Below, piece after piece: positions 24,270 through 35,349 of a DNA stretch of 64,000 nt. The notes beneath the pieces are model-generated. The model saw only the letters and a program-made list of their open reading frames with translations, was not told where the DNA came from and searched no databases. Made by a program: the position numbers and the translations under genes. The stretch comes from Pachyseris speciosa (lineage: Eukaryota > Cnidaria > Anthozoa > Scleractinia > Pachyseridae): NCBI GenBank assembly GCA_016490735.1, contig JAEMWC010000553.1, forward strand, positions 520,001-584,000. The letters are read 5' to 3'. The number at the start of each line of letters is the position of its first letter. The first letter of the stretch is position 1.

Positions 24270-25740
24270 ATATACAAAGCCATCTTTTCTAAAACTACAA
24301 GTAGATGCGGATGTTATCTTTAAACTAAACTCATTGAAGGCAATTAAAGATTTAAGCTTTACCCTGAGGTTACGGTATGGAATGTTATTTGCCAGGGCAC
24401 TACAATTATTGGTCACTGCGTTCCATAAGACTGGACCTCTATACGCGACACAGTCTTTCATGTAGCGGGTATTGAAACGTGGAACTATTAGGGAAGCGCA
24501 GGCCCGGGTTGAAAAACTTGTGTCCTGTTTCTTTGAAATACAATCGATTAATGTGACAGGCAACCTACCATGGAAGGCTTAGTGAAAACAGATAAAAATA
24601 GCAGATTTATAATAAAAGGAAAGGGTCGGCCATCGGGCCCGTTGTAGGACTTCAGCAGTTGCCATGTCTTTAAGGAAATTGAAAATAAGTATCTCAGCTC
24701 TACAATGAAGTCTTTCCAGTGACTGAAATAAGTCAGAGTTGCAGCAAGAACCCCACAGTTTAAGATCATAGGTCACTAAGGGCAAAATAACCTTGAAACA
24801 GAGGTCCTGGCTGACGCTCCTTGGGAGAAATCTCGACTTCTTAAGCAGTCCTAGTTTTTTAGCATATGACTTTTTGAGTTCCAGCATATGCGGAGACCAG
24901 GTAAGTTTCTCATCGACAGTTAGTCCCAGCAATCGTGATTTAGACACCCATTTAACCGTGGAATTTCCAATGAAGATCGGGGGGATACTAACCAAGGGAT
25001 TTCTTCTAGAGATCAACATGGCCTCGCTTTTACTTGGGTGGGGTGTTAGTCTACTAATAATGCACCAGTCGCTTAATTCATGGAGTGCAGTATTTAGCTG
25101 AGCAATAGATTTTTCTGCCGTGTCACTTAAGCAGTAAATCGTTGTGTCGTCGGCAAACATAAAGACAGGTCAGGATGTCACTGGAAGATGGGAGATCGTT
25201 CGTGAAAAGACCGAAAAGTGTCGACCCCAGGACGGACCCTTGAGGGATTCCAAAAGAGGCCGGTAACATCCCTGAAGTTGATCCATAAACAATTGTAAAT
25301 TGCTGTCTTTCTTTTTAGGTAACTTTTAAGCCAATCTAGGAATGGTCCTGTTATGCCAAGAGTCCCTTTCCAATTTCATTTCAAGAATGTCATGAGACAC
25401 ACTGTCGAAAGCCTTTTTAAAATCTACGAAGGCAGCTGCTACCACTAAGCCTGCATCTACAGCTTTCCTCCACGTTTCGGTTAAGGTGTGTTAGTAACAG
25501 TTCTGTTGAATATCCTGCACGATATGCCCATTGTTTGTCCGAGACCAGATCATTGTCTTTATAGGCATGACGAACAATTGTGTCGTTGACTACTGATTCG
25601 AGGATCTTGCTTGGGACGCTTAGCAATGCTATCGGTCTATAATTACTGAAACCTGTTTCGTCGTCCTTTTTATACACTGGAGTAAGCCTCTCAGTTTTGC
25701 AGCTAGTAAACACACTCCTGTTCTTGATAAAAAGTCGCAA
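24270..25740 (-). pseudogene. LINE reverse transcriptase fragment (second copy, distinct)
   Basis: Minus strand. N-terminal part 25740-25417: LTPVYKKDDETGFSNYRPIA, SKILESVVN, DKQWAYRAGYSTELLL. Then after frame changes: GIPQGSVLGS (about 25240), FADDTTIYCLSD (about 25150; FADD catalytic box), HPSKSEAMLISRRNP, LLGLTVDEKLTWSPHM, and near 24560-24400 FNTRYMKDCVAYRGPVLWNA. It is a Jockey/CR1-like ORF2 C-terminal two-thirds with several frameshifts and no endonuclease seen. It shares architecture with the 22.3-23.1 kb copy but is a different subfamily by sequence. Confidence 0.85.
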
Positions 25741-25859
25741 TAGGATGGAGATTGACGGGATTATATCGCGTCACCGGCTAGCTTTAAAAGCTTTGGAGGT
25801 ATATTTTCAGGGCCTGTAGATCCAGAGAAGGGAATTACCGACGTAACTGGAATTACGAG

Positions 25860-27245
25860 CCCGTTAAATTCATCACTTCACTGGAGTGATTTTGCGCCGA
25901 GATAAATAAACGAACAAGGACAAATAAGGCGAAGATTATGAACCAGAAAACATGAAGGTAATGATTACAGCGCGTGATAGACACTTGAAAAACGAGGTAG
26001 CATTATAGCTATGGCCCGTAATTGTTTAGCCGGGTTTTACAACTAAATAAAAACTTTAAAAACATCTAGAAAACTGTTGTTTGCCTTTTTTTATTTACAG
26101 TCACAAAGAACTTACAAAAATATTATATCATCCTTTTCTTAATAATATTATGTCATCCTTTATACCTGAACCAATAAATGAATTTGTTAGTAAAATTATC
26201 AAAACCTGTAAGTACATCTACTGTTTCTATGATGTTTTACGATTTTACCCCCTACCATTCGCTCACAGCATTGTGCTTACAATGTGTAACCTCTAGTACG
26301 TTTTTTATATTACCCAGGAATTCCTTACGATCGTGAGTTTTAAGATTATGTAGCACTCGTACTCAAAACCACGCTCTATCGGCATGAGTGCGAGCTGCAG
26401 CATTTCTCTCTTTCCTTTGACACTTTACTGTCCTGATCGAGAGCAAACAAACAAACAAACAAACGAAGAAACCAAAAAACGCTTTAGAAGAGCAGAAAAA
26501 AGAAACTTCGCCCACATGTTTGTGACGCATTAGTGGAGAACGGCTTTCAATGCCTCTCAAAAAAAAGAAAAAATCCGGGATTTGCTTCTAATTTGTGCGG
26601 TTTTCTAGGTTTAAGTAACCATACAGAATCTCTTTTCCTTTTTTTCCGAGGAAATTTAAGCGTTGATTGCGGTAAAGTTATCACATCCTATGTTATCGCT
26701 TATCCTGGATTCAGTCAATCTGTTTTTCATTTTAAAGTGGGCGTAAGCGCACGTGCTTAAGGTAACTTTCGGTCGCTTTCACGTCTGCGGCTCGCCGATA
26801 CGTCTGCCTGGCACTGAACAGGACAAACTGGTACTCTTGAAGACTTCCTACAGTGGATTATTCAGTGCTCCTGTTTAGTTCATTCACAAATTTATTCTTC
26901 CTTGGCTTTGTTTTCAAAACCTCATTGCAGTTCACCTATAACTTTGAATTGTGACAAGGTTTATCTCTTACGGCGGGGGTACACCTAAACACCGTTTCTT
27001 CGTTGCTTAACAAGGATTAATGTTAATAACTCGTTCGCGTTTCAAGCAGTCAAAAATCCCTCCATTCATTTCACGAAGCTATCATGTGGGATATTTTGTG
27101 AATTTTTGGGTGATTTTTTAATTAACAATACAGAACTTGCATTACATACGCTACTTACAATAAGTACTCACACCAGTTGCAAAACAATGCTTAATATTCG
27201 CAACTTAATTATTTTTTAGTTATTATGGAAACGGCTGACAATGAA
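25860..27245. other. No gene recognised
   Basis: AT-rich flank. A short (CAAA)n run lies at about 26444-26466. The open frames at 26081-26296, 26363-26560 and 26533-26760 show no domain. Confidence 0.4.
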
Positions 27246-27249
27246 GACA

Positions 27250-27760
27250 ATTACATTAACAAATTACATCCATTTACACAGATCAACGTAATTGATACAA
27301 CAAATGGATAAAGGGGATTAGTTTCTAAAGAAACCGTGGTGCTGCGTCGTTGGTGGAGTGAAACACGAACATTTGGTTTATCAACGGAGTTGATAATGTA
27401 AATTGTGACCACAGTACAGGATTCGATTAGCTGATTTGTGTTGTTTGGAATGGCTAGGGAGATTAAAATGACAAGCGACTGGTTTGGATGCATCTTTGTC
27501 ATCTTTCTCAACATCAGGAAGATGTTCTCGGAATCGGTCACCTAGTCCTCTTTCTGTTTCGCCGATGTATAACTTTTTCATTATGTACAGTTTATGCAAT
27601 AGGTAACATGCGAAGGTGAAACGATCAGTGATCTTAACAGAACGCTTAGGGCCCCATATTTTGTCAATGTTTTGAATGAAGGGACAAGTTTTGCATCGTG
27701 AGCGCGCGCATAGCAGTTTAAGGCCTGGGTTTAGAAATATGTTCATAAATATGGTTGATC
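27250..27760 (-). pseudogene. Penelope-like element, GIY-YIG endonuclease part
   Basis: Minus strand: CARSRCKTCPFI, GPKRSVKITDRFTFACYLLH, KKLYIGETERGLGDRFREHL, DVEKDDKDASKPVACHFNLP. The Cys-rich linker followed by a GIY-YIG core (here L-Y-I-G-E-T with the downstream R-x-x-x-H) is diagnostic of the C-terminal endonuclease of Penelope-like retroelements. A frame change occurs near 27430, and downstream frames retain the tail. It is continuous in logic with the pieces at 28385-28612 and 29290-29880, from which it is separated by insertions. Confidence 0.85.
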
Positions 27761-28384
27761 GCCAATATCTTATTCCAGATTGCCTAGAACTGGATGAAAC
27801 TTTCCCTGAAGATAAATCTTGTTGTCCTTGTTTGCCTTAACGTATAAATTTGATCACATGATCAGTAACGTGATCAAAATTTGGAAAAGTCTTAAATCGG
27901 CGATGCGGTGGCGGATTTTAAGTTTACAGATAAATAAATCAGCGTTTTTAATATAAATCCAACATATCTAACTTTCTACGCTTGGAGTGATTCCTCACGA
28001 GTTTTAGTTTTAAATTATCAACAGCTAAAGGTGGAATTCTGGGAAGAAAAATGACCTTTGCCCTCACAACTTTTTTGTTGAGAACGATGGACGGTCACTC
28101 CAAACGTGAGACGCTGGAATAATTAATACGCATACGAAAAGCGTTTTTATTCGATATTATATCCCACAAAGTCACCTACTCCTCAAATAAGTGATGATTT
28201 CAAAGAAATGGTCACGTGACACGCCACGTGATCTAAGATAACGTTTATTGCACGTCAAAATGTTAAGGATGATGAGAACTACCCATGTGCCGAATTTCGT
28301 TTCAGTGTCATTCCCTGGGCAGTTATATCGCAAAAAACCGTTTTCTCTAATAAACGCCCCTGACCCAGGCCTTAAACTGCTTGA
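27714..28384. mobile_element. Short TIR element inserted in the Penelope-like ORF
   Basis: The left end GCAGTTTAAGGCCTGGGT is mirrored at the right by ACCCAGGCCTTAAACTGC. It separates the PLE linker codons (TFKSQA on one side, CARSRCKTC on the other). TTAA at both junctions could be the target duplication of a piggyBac/Kolobok-type element, but the symmetry extends outside TTAA, so the exact end is uncertain. No ORF. Confidence 0.65.
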
Positions 28385-28612
28385 GATTTAAAAGTTCCGG
28401 GTTGTTCAATTGTTTTGAATGCGCTTCTAACTAGAAAGTTACCTACATTTTTGTCGCGTTTGAATGAAATCAGTGGTGGTTGCAAAAAGATTCTAGCAGT
28501 TTCCGGATCATTTTGCAGTATCTTAAGGTTATTAAGAATGATGGCTTCAACTGGGTTATTCTGAGGGTGAAATGTGAGGGTGAATGGAATTCTGTCATTC
28601 TTTTCCTTTTGT
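28385..28612 (-). pseudogene. Penelope-like element, RT-endonuclease linker part
   Basis: Minus-strand translation: DRIPFTLTFHPQNNPVEAII, ILQNDPETARIFLQPPLISF, KRDKNVGNFLVRSAFK, EQPGTFKSQA. This is the conserved region between RT thumb and the GIY-YIG domain of Penelope-like elements. The frame is interrupted on both sides by insertions. Confidence 0.75.
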
Positions 28613-29195
28613 GACGTCTGTAGTGCTGTCTGATTTGCCAGATTTTAATCCAACTCGCTTAACTGAAGCTAAGAACAAACACTTTGAAAAATTAATGCGA
28701 CAAAAGCATATCTTATATTTGCAACACACTATTCAATACTCCAAGAAACTAGAATTTTAAAACACTTTTAATAACAAATATACCCCTTCCTATTATTTAT
28801 TTATTTTATTTTATTTATTTATTATTATTTTTTTTTTGCCTTCCTATTATTAGGCTTTACAAGAAAACTAAATGGTAGGAAATAATTAGTGAAACTACGA
28901 ATAGGTTATCACAAGTTAATGATTGAAACTGGTAGATACGATCAAATCCCAAGGTTTGATAGACTCTGCCCTACTTGTGGATCGAATCAAGTTGAAGATG
29001 AAATACACTTTCTTTTTAGCTGTCCTAAATACTCAATTCTTAGGAACAGATTTTATAGCAAATAAAAAATCACCTACCAAATATCACCCAATTATCCCCT
29101 ATAGAAGCGATCAAGGAATTAATGAATTCTCCTGATTATTTTGTTAATATTGAATTGACGAAGTTTATCTATTTTGCTTAGATTCGCGTAATAAT
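28613..29195 (+). pseudogene. LINE ORF2 C-terminus (CCHC-type zinc finger tail)
   Basis: Plus strand: DLPDFNPTRLTEAKNKHFEK (about 28640), LMRQKHILYLQHTIQYSKKL, then ETGRYDQIPRFDRLCPTCGS, VEDEIHFLFSCPKYSILRNR, PIEAIKELMNSPDYFVNI. The CxxC...H...C pattern is the zf-RVT tail of L1-like LINEs. A run of T/A-rich sequence (28790-28850) interrupts it. Opposite strand to the surrounding Penelope pieces, so it is a later insertion. Confidence 0.75.
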
Positions 29196-29289
29196 ATATT
29201 ATCTAAATCAGACTGATATATCTTTAATATGTCTCTTACATCTCATTACATTATTGCAATGTTCTTGCTAAGATACGTGCTTTTGCAAT

Positions 29290-29880
29290 GCTGTATGAAG
29301 TTATGGTCATGCAAATTGATCAATCTGCTGGGCGCAGTGAAGGCCCGATTGAACCATAGAATCAGGATAGCCACGTTTCTCGAAGAACTGGCACATTTCC
29401 TCTGATTTGTTGGAAAAATCAGAGTCACCACTACATAGACGTCGAAGTCCAAGAAATTGAGAATAGAGTGGCGTTTTTGACATGAGATGGATGTGAAGAG
29501 GAATACAACAAATAACTGTGAGAATCGGTGGGTTTGTAGTGCACACTGGTACATAAAACCGTTGCAGCTGATAAAAACTTTGATATCTAAAAAGGCCAGC
29601 GAAGTTTCCGAACTTTCCCAGGTATATTTTAGAGCCGGATGAAAGGGATTAACGGAGGTTATAAACTGATTGATTTCCTCCTTGCTAGACGAAATTGCGC
29701 CGATACAGTCGTCGATGTAGCTACCGTAGAGTTCAGGTTTAGGACCGTTGTACTGATTGAAGAATTGGTGCTCGACCTGACCTACAAAAGATTGGCGAAG
29801 CTATGTCCCATTTTTGTGCCCATCGCTACACCATTATTTGTTTGTAATAGTTGTCAGCGAAAGAAAAACAGTTAAGTGTT
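29290..29880 (-). pseudogene. Penelope-like element, reverse transcriptase part
   Basis: Minus strand from about 29835: NGVAMGTKMGHSFANLLVGQ, VEHQFFNQYNGPKPELYGSY, IDDCIGAISSSKEEINQFIT, NPFHPALKYTWESSETSLAF. The YIDD catalytic box and the preceding GxxMG motif identify the palm domain. The segment continues with a frame change near 29540 (CTTNPPILTVIC, KSEEMCQFFEKRGYPDSMV). N-terminal RT motifs upstream of 29880 are absent. Confidence 0.85.
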
Positions 29881-30142
29881 AAAACTAGTTCAGCGAGGCG
29901 GAGTAGCGTTTCCGAGCTTGGTCCCTTGACGGTGCGTTGATCGAAAAAATCAGTTGATTTATTTCTGTTTTTCACGTTACCATGTTACCACCAATAGCGT
30001 AGCTCCTTTTTACTCGGGCTGCCAGCGTCTCGCGCGGCGCCCGGGTCTAAAACTACGACGGTTCTTCTTTTTCGTCGTCGAGTATCATCCACAAAGCTCA
30101 CTTCCGGCGTTTCTGCGCAAGCGCTAACTATTTTTAACAGAG

Positions 30143-30675
30143 TGATGCCTGTTGTCACGTATGGGAAAATGTCGATTCACCTTGTGTCTTTTGAAGTCTG
30201 AACAAACAATATGTCAAGAGAAGTGTCTATGCGAATGTTTGTAAGTCCAACGGCGAGAAGAAAGCTCTTAACATGAGTAAACCTAACTCCAGATGGACTG
30301 CCGTGTTTCCTCGTGTCTGCTTCAGTAGACTGCGAGTAGTCTCTAATTTTGGCGATGGATTGTGGGGCGGGCGAAAGACACGTGCGTGCGCGAAGTTGCG
30401 AGGAGACGCGACGCGAGGGGAGCGCCAAAAATTAGAGACTACAGACAAAGGGAGTTTGACCTTTCACGGCCGAGTGATTCGGAAGTGTAAATCTCATATC
30501 AACAGCAAGAATGATGCCTGTTGTCACGTATCGGAAAACGTCGATTCATCTTGTGTCTTTGAAGTCTGAACAACTAATAGGTTAAGAGAAGTGTCTATAC
30601 GAATGTTTGCAAGTTCAACAGCGAGAAGAAAGCTTTTAACATGACCAAAATTTAACTCCAGATGGACTGCCGTGT
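30143..30675. repeat. About 160-bp direct repeat pair flanking a MITE
   Basis: 30143-30305 and 30511-30675 are near-identical direct copies (GATGCCTGTTGTCACGTAT through CAGATGGACTGCCGTGTT). Between them lies a small inverted-repeat element, 30332-30446, with GTAGTCTCTAATTTTGGCG at the left and its inverse at the right. The paired repeats could be the tandem pseudo-LTRs of a Penelope-like element, but no coding sequence links them. Confidence 0.7.
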
Positions 30676-30789
30676 TCCCGTATCCGCTCCATTGAGATGT
30701 ACATTTTGTTGAATAACTCAAGTACGGGATATCACACACCCCTGAGACTTTGACAGGTAGTTTATTTACTATTTTCCCACAATATCTCA

Positions 30790-31478
30790 ATTTCTGGACT
30801 TTAATTTTTGAATGATAAGCCCTTAGTTTTTACAAATGTACTAGCGTCACTTGAAACTGTCCAGAAACGTTCCTTTCTTGTGTTTCAAATGACCCTGGAT
30901 TGACGTATTTGTAAACAGTTTCACTCTGCTAATTAATTTTCTACTCACATTTCACCGAGACTCCATTAACGTTTATGCGAAAAAATCCTACATCGTTCGA
31001 TAAGCGTTTCCTTTCTCAATTATCCATCGAAGCGAAAACAAGTGTGCTTAGTTTTTTTTTTTGGAATCAATACACTATTTTATCACTTTGCATAACGATA
31101 AACCTCTCTGCCCTAAAGGTCATTGTTCCTGCCTGTGACGCAGCTAACCCGGGTTCGATGTCTTTAGTGGTACATATCACGGGCTTTATTTTTTCTGTTT
31201 CTCTTTTTCTTGTTCTTTTAGAAATATTTTTACAAGTGTTATAATTATTGTTCTCAATGGTTGAGCTGTATTTTAGAGGAATATATGTTGATAGGGTCTA
31301 AAGAAATAGACTCCAACACAAGCTAAACACAATGCGTCCGATGTAAGAAAGACAGACTTCCCTCTATTCTTTTGTTTAGCGCTAAGTTAGGGATACAATA
31401 CTGTTTTATGCAAGCCCGAGTTTCGGCTAATTGTAGCCTCTTGTTCTGTATATAAACCATACACAACCCACAATTCCT
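30790..31478. other. No gene recognised
   Basis: No domain-bearing frame. The frame at 30975-31244 is hydrophobic but shows no supporting splice sites or similarity. Confidence 0.4.
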
Positions 31479-31479
31479 C

Positions 31480-31523
31480 GATTCGCTCCGACGAAGGGCT
31501 AACGCTCGAAACGTCAGCTAATC
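31480..31523 (+). ncRNA. Hammerhead-ribozyme-like motif (Penelope-type)
   Basis: Stem I: GATTCGCT (31480-31487) pairs with AGCTAATC (31516-31523), one mismatch. Core: CCGACGA (31488-31494), against the consensus CUGANGA. Stem II: GGGC (31496-31499) with GCTC (31504-31507) around a TAAC loop. Then GAAAC-GTC (31508-31515). Penelope-like elements are known to carry minimal hammerhead motifs. The U4-to-C change in the core and the absence of a stable stem III predict weak or no cleavage. Confidence 0.5.
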
Positions 31524-31681
31524 GAATCCTGTATTGTGGTCAATTTCGTGTTTAACTGATACAAACAGCTACATACGTTCAAGATGCTAATGTTTACATC
31601 AGAGTCATCTTGGGAAAAGAATGAAAGAACAGGGAAAATAGAGTGAGGCAAATTACAAATATAGCGAGTTCCATTTCCTGC

Positions 31682-31923
31682 TTTATACCATGCCATAGAA
31701 AATATAGCCAATCAGAGTGCAGGAAAGCCGTTGTATATTCGAGCAAGCTCTCCTATTTGGGGACCAAATAGGAGAGCTTGCTCGCAGGCTATCAGTATTC
31801 CATCGAACCTTCCAGCGATCAATGCAATTCGACGGTATCACACCCAACCTTCCCATCGTGCGTTGAGATTCCCGCTCATGCTGGCCTTGCTGGCCACTGT
31901 ATTTTCTATGGCATGGTATAAAA
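31682..31923. mobile_element. Foldback element with nested perfect hairpin
   Basis: Terminal arms TTTATACCATGCCATAGAAA (31682) and the exact inverse (ending 31923). Inside, GAGCAAGCTCTCCTATTTGG (31741-31760) is followed after 3 bases by its exact complement (31764-31783). No ORF. Confidence 0.85.
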
Positions 31924-32091
31924 TAGTTATGCAACCCTTTCTCGTGGTATACCGTGGAATATCCCACTCGACGTCACATGTATTTTCTTTGCATACACAC
32001 TCGCCTAAAGGCTCGTGTGTATACCAAGAAAATACAAGTGACTCGTGGGATATTCCACGGTATACCACTCGAAACCGTTGCATAACTAGTA
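31924..32091. mobile_element. Palindromic element abutting the previous foldback
   Basis: Left arm TAGTTATGCAACCCTTTCTC (31924), continuing through GTGGTATACCGTGGAATATC. The right arm is the near-complete inverse, ending GTTGCATAACTA (32089). The centre also pairs (CACACTCGCCTAAAGGCTCGTGTG). It abuts the preceding foldback with essentially no spacer. Confidence 0.85.
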
Positions 32092-32239
32092 TGTATTGAT
32101 TAAAATCACCTGAAGTGGCAGCGATATATTTTTCTAAAACTATATTTTCAAATTCTGAGAAATGACGTTGGCTGTTTACTGTAGCGTGCACATACAAAAA
32201 GTATTTTGCTACAAGAATGAGAGGGTTTAGGGCCAAACG

Positions 32240-33960
32240 GGATTTAGAAGAGTGAATAATTCCAAAAGCAAAGTCTAAGTTTATGAGATGTGGTTTCACT
32301 CCACTTGTGTTGTAATACCAGTCTTGAAATTTTGCCCAAAAGGAGACCGGCGTACGTGCAGTCTATAAATAATGCCACATAGTGTGTGGTCTCAGAAGAG
32401 CAGAAAGGACAGTATGGAGAGTCAACTTTTTTCATTTTATGTAATAAATTATTTCTCGCAGAAAATGACGAATTATCTTGTACTGGAAACATAGATAACT
32501 TGATTTCCTATGTGACTTCGGGTAACAGATACATGTACCAGAAGCTATTAATTTCGTTTCAGCTGTTGGGGGAGGTAAGTTCTCTTGGCTAACATTTTGT
32601 TGCATAGGATTTTGCAAGACAGCGACTCGAGAACGTTTATGGGTGAGTTGGAAGTCAGAATGAGTATTCCAGGCAGAAGGAATAGAGGAACGAAGGCTGC
32701 AATAGTGTATGAAATTGAAACTCGCTTGGAATTTGCCGCAGAGGGACTCGAAAGACAAAAAGCAGTTCTTTTCTTCGTCAAATAAAATCAGGATCCTTAC
32801 TATTCCTGGGGGATGCCAACACGCGGGAAGTACACAGACTTTTTGTCAACTGTCAAAACTTATTGTTCCAGATAATTGTGCAAGAACGTCATTTTACTTT
32901 GAGGCGTACTCGCTATGATATTCTGCAACCGTGAAATGATTTCTTTGTAGAAATTGGGGAGGTGATAACTTAAGCTGAGAAGTTTATAATCGTAGTTACA
33001 ACTAAAGATAAGTGCACCCACACACGTTTGCAAGGAGAAACGGAGATTGGGATATATTCCCATGGGGCTTCGTGATCCAAGCACAATGTCTTCCCAGCAC
33101 ATTGTTGAAAATAATAAAATCTTTCATTCCTAATCCTCCTTCCTTTTTGGATTTAATAAGTGTCGACTTTTTAATTTTAGCTGGTTTGTGATTCCATAGA
33201 AGTCCAATATAACATTATTCACCTGCTCAGCATGTTTGCCGGCGTTTCCATAGTGCTGCAGATAAAAGTAAGCTTTGAAAGGGCTAATATTTTCACGATA
33301 CTTATTCTACTATAGGCAGAAATGTCCCTTTGAGACCAAACATTCAAAGTTTCTTTAATTTCGTTAGTTTATCGAAAACGTTTTTCTTAACTGAAGTCTC
33401 GTGATCGTAAGATAAATTCGTACCTAGAGCGTATAGTGTTGTATCGTTTCTAATTTGGAGATTTAGAATTCCATCTCTTCTATGTCGCCAGCAGCCAAGC
33501 CATAGCATTTTAGATTTGGATTGATTCATTTCCAGCCCTGAGCATCTTTGAAACCGAGAGAGCAAGTCAGAAAGGTTGACTACGGCTTGAGTATTTGCAA
33601 GGACAGCTGTGGTGTCGTCTGCATATTGTGAGAGCTTTAATTCTTTGTTGTCATGTATTTTAAGACCTGCTATTTCCTTTAAATCTAACACTTTACGCAA
33701 GGACCCGCTCTATGGCTATGATGAAGAGCATACCGAAAGAGGAAAAAGTGCTCTGTTGTACAGCCATTGTTCAGTACGGAGCTAGAAATATTTTTATAAA
33801 AAACATCAATCCATCGCCTGAGTTGCGGGCCGAAATTGAAAGATTCAAGACATTTTTGAAGGAAGTCCCATTCAATCGAATCGAAAGCCTTTTCGAAACC
33901 CAGGAAAACAGTGATTTTTGGGTATATTTGGGATGAGATAATTTTTCTCAAAGGTTTGAA
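32240..33960 (-). pseudogene. L1/Tx1-like LINE ORF2 fragment
   Basis: Minus strand: VFLGFEKAFDSIEWDFLQKC (33890-33830), ESFNFGPQLRRWIDVFY, then ELKLSQYADDTTAVLANTQA (about 33630; YADD catalytic box), SRFQRCSGLEMNQSKSKMLW, LGCWRHRRDGILNL. Towards 32480-32300 a zinc-finger tail appears: DSPYCPFCSSETTHYV. The order and motifs fit the RT and C-terminal portion of an L1-clade element. Multiple frameshifts and a missing endonuclease indicate an inactive 5'-truncated copy. Confidence 0.85.
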
Positions 33961-33999
33961 ATTGGAATTTGAAGTTGAATATTAGTGGAGGGACACTAA

Positions 34000-34493
34000 A
34001 AAGGTTTCCTAGCAACCTGCAGTGCCCTTGTGGTGTCAACTGTCTGGTGGTGTTTCAAAACATTTTTTTCCATTTCAGTTCCTTCTATAAACTCCTTAGA
34101 ATTTCAATCAAGCTCACGAGTATCAAACAAATGCCCAGTCATTGCAATTGGTGAAGAAGTTATGAATGATATATGCTCACGAGGCTAGATAATGGAACGA
34201 AAGGTTTCATCTTTCATGATCCTTATGCCAGACGACACTTTCTTTGAGACGCTTACAATGAGGATATCCCATGTGAGGAATTCATCAATTTTCACGCCCC
34301 AAGCTTTTGCTCAAATGAACCCGGCCTATTTAAAGAAATGAACGGATAGATTAATCTACAGATAGATCACAGTTTAGATGAACGGCTAAAGGGGCTATGT
34401 CATGCGTTTTTGGAATGATTTGAACAAGCCACGGGAGTGGAAATTAATAATAGCTCTTCAATTTTGTTCAAAACTACTCTACTAGTGCTTTTA

Positions 34494-34527
<34 letters not shown>

Positions 34528-34787
34528 TAATAAAGACTCTTTGCTTGTAGGCAGGATGGAAACACATTGCAACTTGGAAAAATCAGGCCGCTTTTTTTCA
34601 AGTTTCAGCTCTTTTGTCTAGCAAGAACCATTATCAACCGATTATGCGTTGGTCCCTCTTTTAAAAAATTAAACTTTTTCTCTTTTTGCCGGAGATTTAA
34701 AGTCTATTTTACCTTAAATGAAAAGGCCATGTACACACGATTTCAAATCTGGTATTCGTTTGGTTAAGCGCCTTCTGAATTCTATTC
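34000..34787. other. No gene recognised; (AAT)n microsatellite
   Basis: Contains an (AAT)n run at about 34495-34527. No coding signal. Confidence 0.6.
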
Positions 34788-34951
34788 TACGGTGGCTTAT
34801 AAGGGCCATCGAAAACATCTCTCTTTTTTTCGCTCGTCGACACTTAATAACTGTCGATCGACACTTATAACAGTTGATCGACACTTATAACAGTCAATCG
34901 ACACTTATAACTGTCGATCGACACTTATAACTGTCGATCGACACTTATATC
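34788..34951. repeat. Terminal repeat with subterminal 20-bp array (left end)
   Basis: Begins TACGGTGGCTTATAAGGGCC, then a pyrimidine stretch, CGCTCGTCGACACTTAATAA, and about six copies of a unit near TCGATCGACACTTATAACTG. The same sequence in reverse complement ends at 45801. The array continues at 35297-35345 beyond an inserted SINE. Such subterminal arrays are usual transposase-binding regions of DNA transposons. Confidence 0.85.
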
Positions 34952-35267
34952 TAGTGGAACAGAGAATTAACTTTGAAGTGTAAATTAAAGTGCTACTTAA
35001 AACCCATGAATAACCCACTGGGCGTTAGCCCTAGTAAAGGGAAACAGGGAACCACACGAGGCAAAGAAAAAATCTTTTGACCTCGGTGGGAATCGAACCC
35101 ACGACCTCCGGATTAGATCTACCGTTACTCTGCCGACTGAGCTACAAGGTCGCACAGAGAAAGTCGGGGACGATTTAGATGGTGAATCGCGGCAAAGAGA
35201 AAGTAGGGGTACATATGAATGTTGTGCCGCGTAGCACTTGGAACACAAATAGTGGAACAGAGAATTA
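34952..35267 (-). repeat. tRNA-derived SINE with 18-bp target site duplication
   Basis: Flanked by TAGTGGAACAGAGAATTA at 34952-34969 and 35250-35267. On the minus strand the middle is tRNA-like: CCTTGTAGCTCAGTCGGCAG (A box) and GTGGGTTCGATTCCCACC (B box), with about 100 bp upstream and 120 bp downstream of unrelated sequence. It interrupts the subterminal array, so it post-dates the transposon end. Anticodon region is not a proper loop, so not a functional tRNA. Confidence 0.9.
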
Positions 35268-35349
35268 GTGTAAGAATAGATAGATTATTTAATTGACACT
35301 TATATCTGTCGATCGACACTTAAAACTGTTGATCGACACTTATTTGTTG

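Noticed and set aside
35085..35157. Functional tRNA gene on the minus strand
   Set aside because: The anticodon arm cannot fold properly, and the segment lies inside an 18-bp TSD; SINE head.
34840..35345. CRISPR array, because of regularly spaced GATCGACACTTATAAC repeats
   Set aside because: Units are directly tandem without unique spacers, in a eukaryotic transposon terminus.
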